NCBI GenBank assembly: GCA_026391995.1
Contig: JAPLCY010000246.1
Location: 1-15,448, forward strand
DNA from: Candidatus Auribacterota bacterium
Lineage (GTDB): Bacteria > Auribacterota > Tritonobacteria > UBA1439
Direction of reading: 5' to 3'
DNA: 15,448 nucleotides
In this document: piece after piece, positions 1 to 6,208 of the stretch
How the letters are laid out: each line of letters opens with the position of its first letter
Position numbering within the stretch: position 1 is the first letter of the stretch
Notes under the pieces: model-generated
The model's input: only the letters and a program-made list of their open reading frames with translations
Database searches by the model: none
What the model was told of the DNA's origin: nothing
Made by a program: the position numbers and the translations under genes

Positions 1-1497
1 TGCGAGATAGACCGCGGTTGATCTGGACGATGCGAGCGGCCAGCGATTCTCATGCCTCCAGCGGTTATCCCCCATCACAAAGACATTCACCGGCTTCGCC
101 TTCACGACCCAATTATTAATACCGCGCACATAGTGATCGAGCCAGCTCAGGACTACGTCATCGTAGTCGATCACCGCCGCGGGACTGAACTCCCTGTCGC
201 CGGAGCTCGTGGAGGAGGTCGCGTCAACCCCGTGGATCCAGGGACCGATCAGAAGCTTCGTCCGGGGATCCTTCTGCCCCGCGCGCACGGAGAGGAGGCC
301 GAGATAGTTGGTCGTCGCCCCCTGTGTCCCGTACGCCTCGTCGTACCAGCCGGAAATGTTGAGCACGGCGGCCTGCACCCGGTCATACTTGTCCTCGAGG
401 TTCCCCCAGTCCCAGTACGACTCGTACGGCTGGTGACGGAGCCAGTCGTAGTAATACTGCGCCGTGTCCATGAGGTAGGGAAGGGTGAGCTGGGGGAGCC
501 ACCCCTGGAAGGTGTCAACGCCGATGTGGTTGTACTCCTCCTTCGCCTCATCCACCGTCGTCGGCCCGGGAATGCCGTACCGCACCCGCGTGTCAGGCGT
601 CATGTCCACGTACACCCAGCTCGACCACGCCGTCTCGAAGACCCCGCTGAAATAGACGCACTGCCGGATCGTGGAGAAACACATGGCCGGGACCATCGCC
701 TTCAAGTGTGGGGGGCTCTCGACCGCGGCAAGCCACTGCACCGCGCCCGGATAGGAGAGGCCGAGGGTGCCGACATTGCCATCGGACCAGGGCTGGATCG
801 CCGCCCACTCAATCGTGTCGTAGCCGTCGCGCCCCTCGTTCATGTAGGGGGTGTAGTCACCGTCGGACATGTAGCGCCCGCGGACGTCCTGTATCACCAT
901 CGCGTAACCGCGGTCCACCGCGTGCCTGAAGGTGCGCTCGTTGTCCGGATCCCCCTCGTCCTTGCTGTAGGGGGTGCGGAAGATCAGAACCGGGTGGCGC
1001 CCCCACGGCGCGGGCCGCATCAGGTTGGCCCTTAAGATAACGCCGTCGCGCATCGGGACGGGGATGTTCATCTCTTTGAGGTAACCAACTTCGATCGCGA
1101 GATCCGCGCGGATTTCCTTCCCACCCCGGCAGGGGGCCAGCAGCGCGATGAAACGGTACTCTCCCCTAGAGATGTCGCCGACTGTTCCGTCCACGAGCGT
1201 GAGCGAGGCGGGCGCGCCGATGCCTCCTGGGAATGAGCCATATTTGCGCAACCCCTTGCTAAATTGGACACCGCCGCGCGCGGGGACTGCCGAGACAATT
1301 TTCCCCGGCGGGTCCACGTAACCGAGATAGAAGTCACAGGCATACGGGACGGCCTCCGGCAGGGAGAGCCTGATTGTCAACCAGTCCCCCGCGACAACCT
1401 CCGCACCCGAAGTGGTGAAGGTGAGGGCCGGCGATGCCCATGCCGGCGTAGCGGCAAAAACAACGGCACACGACACGGCCAGCATTGCGTATCTCAT
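1..1497 (-). CDS. Exported CocE/NonD (peptidase S15-like) hydrolase, 3' end cut by window edge
   Basis: The reverse strand reads open for 499 codons from ATG at 1497 to base 1, so the C-terminal part is missing. Residues 1-21 form a Sec signal peptide ending in TPAWA. Residues of about 25-135 form an extra N-terminal domain rich in predicted beta strands. From about residue 143 the sequence is typical of the S15/CocE alpha/beta-hydrolase fold: IPVPMRDGVILRANL, then RTPYSK, then QDVRGRYMSDG. The catalytic triad is visible as Ser248 in GLSYPG, Asp386 in SGWYDEAYG and His422 in GPWIHG, matching the CocE Ser/Asp/His pattern. The family cleaves acyl esters, or X-Pro or beta-lactam amides; the substrate here is unknown. 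The start at 1497 has AGGA nine bases upstream. An in-frame ATG at 1521 sits almost against AGGAGGGG, with an in-frame TAA just above it. The gene may be co-transcribed with the two small exported genes upstream. Confidence 0.9.
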   Translation of the reverse strand, partial: MRYAMLAVSCAVVFAATPAWASPALTFTTSGAEVVAGDWLTIRLSLPEAVPYACDFYLGYVDPPGKIVSAVPARGGVQFSKGLRKYGSFPGGIGAPASLTLVDGTVGDISRGEYRFIALLAPCRGGKEIRADLAIEVGYLKEMNIPVPMRDGVILRANLMRPAPWGRHPVLIFRTPYSKDEGDPDNERTFRHAVDRGYAMVIQDVRGRYMSDGDYTPYMNEGRDGYDTIEWAAIQPWSDGNVGTLGLSYPGAVQWLAAVESPPHLKAMVPAMCFSTIRQCVYFSGVFETAWSSWVYVDMTPDTRVRYGIPGPTTVDEAKEEYNHIGVDTFQGWLPQLTLPYLMDTAQYYYDWLRHQPYESYWDWGNLEDKYDRVQAAVLNISGWYDEAYGTQGATTNYLGLLSVRAGQKDPRTKLLIGPWIHGVDATSSTSSGDREFSPAAVIDYDDVVLSWLDHYVRGINNWVVKAKPVNVFVMGDNRWRHENRWPLASSRSTAVYLA

Positions 1498-1584
1498 TGC
1501 GATTTGTCCTGAAAGAAACATCCCCTCCTGTTATGGATACAGATCAGTAGATACATACCCCTGGCGGCACGAAGCAGCGCTGTC

Positions 1585-1977
1585 CTACTTGCCCCTATAG
1601 GTGGTCAGTATCTCTCCCGTCGTAGAATCAATAAAAACACATGTAGAGCCACCTTTGATATTATGCCCGGGTTTCGCCATCTTGCCAAAGGAAACAGCCC
1701 AATACTTTTTGCCTTCCAGTTTCTGTTGCCTGTCCTGAATATATTGTGACTTCGATTTTCTTGGCAACCAGCTATTCCATGGCACGTAATGCTTTGACAC
1801 CGATTTCAGCTCCATAGATTCCATATCATACCCGAGGCGCGCAAACTCCCCGCGGGCGATGGCAACAGCATTCACGTAAGATATACCCCTCCCCTGTTCG
1901 GGCACATGCATGCATCCGGATAAATAAGACACCATGATGACAAGGGGAACTGAAGACTTGATAATCCCGGCGGTCAT
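1585..1977 (-). CDS. Small putative lipoprotein, function unknown
   Basis: This 130-residue protein has a short N-terminal hydrophobic segment ending in the lipobox L-S-G-C (Cys22), so it is probably a lipid-anchored envelope protein. The mature part contains a basic, Tyr/Trp-containing middle (about 58-80). It ends in a strand-turn-strand pattern (KYWAVSFGK, then CVFIDSTTGEILTTYRGK) that resembles the end of PepSY-like domains; this resemblance is only an inference. The start ATG overlaps the stop of the preceding gene as ATGA (1974-1977), which suggests translational coupling. The CocE-like hydrolase begins 63-87 bases downstream on the same strand. Base composition is lower in GC than the hydrolase. 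I do not recognise a named family. Confidence 0.7.
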   Translation of the reverse strand: MTAGIIKSSVPLVIMVSYLSGCMHVPEQGRGISYVNAVAIARGEFARLGYDMESMELKSVSKHYVPWNSWLPRKSKSQYIQDRQQKLEGKKYWAVSFGKMAKPGHNIKGGSTCVFIDSTTGEILTTYRGK

Positions 1978-2306
1978 ATATCACCATCCGGCGCTATTAT
2001 ACATGGTAATGCTGTGGCACTCAATTGATCGCACGATACGATTTCAACGCCACCCGGCACACGATGAATTCTGGAGAGGACTTCCGCCGGGATGCCGGCG
2101 GTAAGAAGGTCGCTCCCCCATGACTGTCCCCCCGCCATTGATATTGTGGTAATATGTCTTTCGATGAGATTCCGTTGCCTTGCGCTCTCCATCATCCTTT
2201 CTGCCGGCGATGCCGTTGCTGGAGGGATCAGACTCAACGCGGAGCAAACGGCAACTGAGAGTAAATAAATGTGGCACACACCATAACGGGCTGGAATAAG
2301 CTGCAT
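1974..2306 (-). CDS. Small exported protein, function unknown
   Basis: The frame encodes up to 110 residues. A hydrophobic stretch (HIYLLSVAVCSALSLIPP) followed by ATASPAE looks like a Sec signal peptide with cleavage near AxA. The mature protein would be only about 75 residues and contains two cysteines (VSCDQ and LPCII). ATG at 2306 has no convincing RBS; a GTG at 2279 would give a more compact signal peptide and reduce overlap with the divergent membrane gene, which starts at 2271. The 3' end overlaps the lipoprotein gene as ATGA, so the two were probably made together. No family recognised. Reality of the gene rests on the signal peptide and the coupling. Confidence 0.55.
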   Translation of the reverse strand: MQLIPARYGVCHIYLLSVAVCSALSLIPPATASPAERMMESARQRNLIERHITTISMAGGQSWGSDLLTAGIPAEVLSRIHRVPGGVEIVSCDQLSATALPCIIAPDGDI

Positions 2307-3809
2307 ATCCTGAATATATTGCGGAAGGGATGCCCTTTAGACTGCGCGTGTGAACTGACGGTCTTCGTCTGCGGCGCCGCGGTCATGATATTCGAGCTCG
2401 CTGGCTCGAGGATACTCGCCCCCTACGCGGGAACGTCGCTGCGTGTGTGGACCAACCTCATCGGCGTGATCCTGGCGAGCCTGAGCGTCGGCTACTGGTG
2501 CGGCGGCAAGCTCGCCGACCGGCGGCCGTATGCGCAACTTCTCTCCCTGATGATATTCTTAGCCGCAGTCTGTGTCGGCTTGACGGCGCTCCTAAAAGAT
2601 ACGCTCCTCTCTTTGCTGAACGTATGGGTAAGCGGCCACGGGACACTCGCCCTGTGCGCCTCTCTCGTGCTCTTCGCGCCGGCGAATGTGTTCCTGGGGA
2701 TGGTTTCCCCGTATGCGGCCAGACTCAAGATTCGTGACGTCGGCAGCTCTGGCTCGACCGTCGGGAGGCTGTACGCGCTGTCCGCCATCGGGAGCATCAC
2801 CGGCACCTTCCTCGCTGGTTTCGTCCTTATCCCCGCATTCGGCATCGGGAAATTACTCCTGCTGACCTCGGCGGTTCTCGGGCTTGTTTCCCTCGCGGCG
2901 TTCGGCGGCCGGCGCCCGAAGACAAGGGTTGTCATGCTCTTCCTCCTTCTGGCGGTCGGCCACTTCACGCGAGGCGACGGGCTGAAGGAGGCGCTGCTTG
3001 ACATTGATACACCCTATAACCGGGTCTGGATATATCGTGATACCGACGAGGAGACGGGGAGGCCGATCCTCGCCCTCGCGACTGATCCTTACGGGCAGGA
3101 GTCGGCCATGTACCTCGACGGCGATGATCTCGTGTTCGACTACATGAAATATTTCCGCCTCGCCGAGCAGTTTTCCCCCCGTTTAAAGCGCGCCCTCATG
3201 ATCGGCGGGGCCGCCTACTCCTACCCCAAGGATTTCCTGCGTCGATATCCCGAGGCAAGCATCGATGTGGTGGAGATAGATCCGACGCTGACGGAGATCT
3301 CCAGAAAATATTTCAATCTGCAGGACAACCCCCGCCTGGCGGTATTCCACGAGGATGGGAGGACGTATTTCAACAGGAGACGCGCCAGGTACGACGCGAT
3401 CATCATCGATGCATTCAGGGACGCGAACTGCCTGCCGTACCAGCTCACGACGGTCGAGGCCGTGCGCAGGATGAGAAACATGCTGGTTGAGGGGGGCGTG
3501 GCGCTCGTGAACATCATCGGCTCCATCGAGGGAGTGAACGGGAGATTCACCAGGGCGGAGTGCGCGACCTATGCGAAGGTTTTCCCGCGTGTCATGCTGT
3601 TCCCTGTCGATGATCCAAAGAACGCGCGCGTAGTGCAGAACATCATCCTTGTGGCACTGAATTCGGACCGCGAGCCCCGGCTGGAGAGCGCCGACGTAGA
3701 GATGAACCGCATGCTGCGCCATCTCTGGGGAAACGAGGTGGTGGCGGATGTGCCAGTCCTCACCGACGATCGCGCGCCGGTGGAGTATTACCTTGCGGGA
3801 GCTCGTTGA
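2271..3809 (+). CDS. Membrane-fused spermidine-synthase-like protein
   Basis: This 512-residue protein has two parts. Residues of about 30-232 are a multi-pass membrane region with motifs usual in fused MFS/spermidine synthase proteins: FELAGSRILAPYAG, then SVGYWCGGKLADRRP, then GMVSPYAARL. Residues of about 245-470 are a class I SAM-type Rossmann domain of the SpeE type, with GGAAYSYP (312-319), VVEIDPT, EDGR (361-364) and DAFRD (380-384). SpeE enzymes transfer aminopropyl groups to putrescine, but the catalytic Asp loop is changed here, so polyamine synthesis should not be assumed; many fused members have no assigned reaction. The GTG at 2271 is the longest start and has only a weak GAGAG upstream. 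A TTG at 2316 would leave a shorter tail before the first membrane segment. The gene is divergent from the small exported pair, and their 5' ends overlap. Confidence 0.88.
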   Translation: MAHTITGWNKLHILNILRKGCPLDCACELTVFVCGAAVMIFELAGSRILAPYAGTSLRVWTNLIGVILASLSVGYWCGGKLADRRPYAQLLSLMIFLAAVCVGLTALLKDTLLSLLNVWVSGHGTLALCASLVLFAPANVFLGMVSPYAARLKIRDVGSSGSTVGRLYALSAIGSITGTFLAGFVLIPAFGIGKLLLLTSAVLGLVSLAAFGGRRPKTRVVMLFLLLAVGHFTRGDGLKEALLDIDTPYNRVWIYRDTDEETGRPILALATDPYGQESAMYLDGDDLVFDYMKYFRLAEQFSPRLKRALMIGGAAYSYPKDFLRRYPEASIDVVEIDPTLTEISRKYFNLQDNPRLAVFHEDGRTYFNRRRARYDAIIIDAFRDANCLPYQLTTVEAVRRMRNMLVEGGVALVNIIGSIEGVNGRFTRAECATYAKVFPRVMLFPVDDPKNARVVQNIILVALNSDREPRLESADVEMNRMLRHLWGNEVVADVPVLTDDRAPVEYYLAGAR

Positions 3810-3907
3810 CCCGGCGTACTATGTCAGGGTCAGGCTCTGACTGATAACTAAATTACATCGTCCTGCTTACTTTCTGTCAATAGTCGGGGCCGACCATCAT
3901 TTTCTAC

Positions 3908-3936
3908 TTGTTCGGCGGGAAGATCTTTATTACAAT
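3908..3936 (+). promoter_or_regulatory. Candidate sigma70-type promoter for the HhH protein
   Basis: TTGTTC at 3908-3913 and TACAAT at 3931-3936 are separated by exactly 17 bases. The -10 matches the consensus at five of six positions; the -35 matches only at its TTG. The predicted transcript would start near 3943 and give a leader of about 50 bases before the ATG at 3992. Sequence match only. Confidence 0.45.
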
Positions 3937-3991
3937 GCATGCTGTGGTGATACGCGTGACAATGTGTCCGCTATTTAAAAGGTGGTGAACT

Positions 3992-4777
3992 ATGAGAATG
4001 GCGTGCCTTTTACCGCCGGTGGTTCTCGCCGTGCTCCTCTGTGCAAGCCCCGCCTTCTGCCTCGTTGACGTCAACAAGGCATCGCAGAGCGAACTCGAGG
4101 ATCTGCCGGGCATTGGCCCGGCGTATGCGAAGAGGATAATAGAGGGACGACCCTATAAAAGCATCAACGATCTCAAGAGCCTCAAAGGGTTAGGGGGTAA
4201 AACCTTCGAAAAGTTCAAGGATATGATTACGGCTGGCGCGTCGAAATCAGCGAAGGAGGAGACCCCCGAAAAGGCAGTGGCGCAGAAGCCGATCGAGGTA
4301 CCTGTATATTCTGTTGAGAGTTACAAATTATTCGAGTGCCACAAATGCAAGAATACCTACAGGGTTTCCAGCGAGCTAACGAGCGGATGGTGTCCCTATT
4401 GTGGCGGGAAGTGGAATGTCAAAGGAGCGGGGTCCGCACCCCCGGAATCTTCCGCCAAAACCAAAGCAGCGACAGAAGTGCTATCCTTTAAAGATGCCGG
4501 CGATTACGTTGATCGGGACAAGAGCGTAGAAGGAACAGTCGTGGATACGAATGTTTCCAGGCGTAGCGGGAATCTCTATCTGAATTTCGATAAGGATTAC
4601 AGCACCTACTTGTCCGTAAAGATTCTTGCATCCGATCTCGGCAAATTCCGTCCTGATGCTGACTCGTATTACAAGGGCAAGAAAATTGTCGCCACGGGAG
4701 TTATTAAAAGGGAAGACGCCGATCAATATCTCCGGATTATTGTGACCGACCCCGCCGATTTAAAAGTGGTCGAATAG
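3992..4777 (+). CDS. Exported HhH / zinc-ribbon-like / OB-fold-like protein
   Basis: This 261-residue protein starts with a Sec signal peptide (about 1-23, ending PAFC). Residues 25-80 form a ComEA-type helix-hairpin-helix unit, seen as VDVNKASQSELEDLPGIGP and the second hairpin LKSLKGLGGKTFEKF; such units bind DNA backbone. Residues 116-137 carry a four-cysteine zinc-ribbon-like motif, C116-x2-C119 and C134-x2-C137 (CHKCK, WCPYCGGK). Residues of about 165-261 look like an OB-fold (KSVEGTVVDTNV, NLYLNFDKDY, IVATGVIKRE). All three parts are compatible with nucleic-acid binding outside the cytoplasm, perhaps DNA uptake or handling, but no uptake genes lie nearby. The start is supported by AGGTGG about seven bases upstream. 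The gene stands alone, convergent with the glycosyltransferase. Confidence 0.85.
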   Translation: MRMACLLPPVVLAVLLCASPAFCLVDVNKASQSELEDLPGIGPAYAKRIIEGRPYKSINDLKSLKGLGGKTFEKFKDMITAGASKSAKEETPEKAVAQKPIEVPVYSVESYKLFECHKCKNTYRVSSELTSGWCPYCGGKWNVKGAGSAPPESSAKTKAATEVLSFKDAGDYVDRDKSVEGTVVDTNVSRRSGNLYLNFDKDYSTYLSVKILASDLGKFRPDADSYYKGKKIVATGVIKREDADQYLRIIVTDPADLKVVE

Positions 4778-4808
4778 AACCGCAGGGATCAAGGAACCTC
4801 GGGACGGC

Positions 4809-6056
4809 TTACACAATCTCCGGCAGAATGGTGACCTCGGCCAAAAGGTCGAGAAAGGCATGAGACAGGAGCACTCCTGTGGTGGCCTGTAAAACGTGCG
4901 TGTATATTTTCATTATCTTTTCCGCGATGGCGTCCCATGAAAACTTCTCCCCGGCACGATTCCTGAGCCGCTGTCCGAGTTCCCTTGATCCTCTCGTGTC
5001 ATTGAGGACCTCGCCGAGTTTCGCGGCGAAGGATTTTTCATCGCCGAAATCGGCGTACACCCCGTCCTCGCCGAGACAATCCCGGTTGACCCGGCTGTCA
5101 AAGACCACCGTCGGCAGCCCCGCGGCCATGTAGTCGAGGAGCTTCAGGTTCGCCTCGGATCTGGAGATCTTCGGCGAGACGGCAACGTCCGACGCCGCCA
5201 GGTAGAGCGGGACCTCCTCACGATAGGCGACCCTCCCCGTAAAGCGGACCCTGTCGCTTATCCCCATGTCCCGCGCCTGTTGCTCGTAACGCTCCACGTC
5301 TGGGAATCCCACGATGAGGAAATACGGGTCGCTCGACGCGCCCTTCAGCCGGGCGGCCACCCGGAGGAGGATGTCCGTTCCCTGATACTGCGTGAGCAGG
5401 CCGACATAGACGACGATCGGACGCCCCGCGGGGAGGCCGAACATTTCCCGCAGCTCCTTCTTGCTCTTGCCTGTCGCGAACAGGGTCGTGTCCACACCGT
5501 CGGGGACGAGATGGACCCTCTCGGGGTCGACCATGCCGGATTCGCGCACGATGCCCGCCACCATTTCAGAGGATGCGAGCACGGCGTCCGCATTCTTAAT
5601 GGATGCCTCCTCCAGAAACCTGAAAAAGCGGTATAGAGTTTTGCTCCCGCTAAAAAAATTGTGCGCCCTCAATTCGTCGGTGAGGCCCCCCTGGAGATCG
5701 ACGACGAGGGGGACCTTCTTGAAACGGCGATAGGCGTCGGCGATGAAGCCACCCTCATGGAGAAAAGCGTGGAGGATGTCCGGGGGCGAGGAGCGGAACG
5801 CCCGCGCAGAGGTGAGGAACAGGAGAGCGTCCAGGTAGAACTTGTGGACGGAGGGGCCCGCGGATGTCTTGGTATACCATGGAATCCAGGGGATGCGCCT
5901 GGATTCAACCTCGGGCATATCCTTCCCGAGGTGATAGGTGCAGAAGACGATCCGGTTTCCCAGTTTCCGGAGCGCTTTCAATTGACCGTAAATTCTCACG
6001 TGGCAGCCCCGGTCGGAAAAAAAGGGCGTCGGGGCGATCATACCGAGCGTGTACAT
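4809..6056 (-). CDS. GT4-family glycosyltransferase
   Basis: This 415-residue protein is a cytoplasmic GT-B fold enzyme that would transfer a sugar from a nucleotide-sugar donor to an envelope glycan or lipid acceptor. The N-terminal domain begins MIAPTPFFSDRGCHVRIYGQ, a common GT4 opening with the Gly-rich acceptor-side loop. The C-terminal donor domain shows VPDGVDTTLF (184-193), VVYVGLLTQYQGTD, RVRFTGRV and SEANLKLLDYMAAGLPTVV (300-318). The usual E-x7-E motif is present as Glu301 and Asp308, a conservative change. The last 30 residues are an unusually hydrophobic tail. ATG at 6056 has AGGGAG five bases upstream. It follows the ABC-F gene by 152 bases but has its own candidate promoter. 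Donor and acceptor cannot be read from the sequence. Confidence 0.9.
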   Translation of the reverse strand: MYTLGMIAPTPFFSDRGCHVRIYGQLKALRKLGNRIVFCTYHLGKDMPEVESRRIPWIPWYTKTSAGPSVHKFYLDALLFLTSARAFRSSPPDILHAFLHEGGFIADAYRRFKKVPLVVDLQGGLTDELRAHNFFSGSKTLYRFFRFLEEASIKNADAVLASSEMVAGIVRESGMVDPERVHLVPDGVDTTLFATGKSKKELREMFGLPAGRPIVVYVGLLTQYQGTDILLRVAARLKGASSDPYFLIVGFPDVERYEQQARDMGISDRVRFTGRVAYREEVPLYLAASDVAVSPKISRSEANLKLLDYMAAGLPTVVFDSRVNRDCLGEDGVYADFGDEKSFAAKLGEVLNDTRGSRELGQRLRNRAGEKFSWDAIAEKIMKIYTHVLQATTGVLLSHAFLDLLAEVTILPEIV

Positions 6057-6094
6057 GGCTTCTCCCTGCTGCGGATTCGAATAGGTGAGCGGGC

Positions 6095-6100
6095 ATTATA
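6095..6100 (-). promoter_or_regulatory. Candidate -10 box for the glycosyltransferase gene
   Basis: On the minus strand the bases at 6100-6095 read TATAAT, a perfect consensus -10. The region 17 bases upstream reads TTATAT, a weak -35. The start codon at 6056 is about 40 bases downstream, so the leader would be about 30 bases. This would allow expression separate from the ABC-F gene. Confidence 0.45.
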
Positions 6101-6208
6101 CTACGAGGGGCTCCGATATATAAGTTGTATTTTGGCAGGATCGCAACCAGGATGATTAACAAGAACCTGTATGCTTTCCCCATGCCTGATTCCGGCCACC
6201 GTGCGGAC

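Noticed and set aside
52..1035. Long plus-strand open frame opposite the CocE-like hydrolase
   Set aside because: Its translation is His/Arg/Val/Pro-rich with no recognisable domain. The minus strand over the same bases encodes a hydrolase with a complete catalytic triad, so this is an antisense artefact of high GC.
2331..2354. Possible leader peptide: GGAAGGG followed by ATG and an eight-codon frame
   Set aside because: The purine run is only one base from the ATG and lies inside the longer coding frame. No attenuator-like hairpins are seen.
3824..3845. Small hairpin GTCAG-GCT-CTGAC after the membrane spermidine-synthase-like gene
   Set aside because: The five-pair stem with a three-base loop has no T-run after it, which is too weak to call a terminator.
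5905..6183. Minus-strand frame starting MGKAYRFLLIILVAILP, upstream of the glycosyltransferase
   Set aside because: The start looks like a signal peptide, but there is no good RBS. It covers the glycosyltransferase promoter and continues out of frame into the well-supported glycosyltransferase gene.
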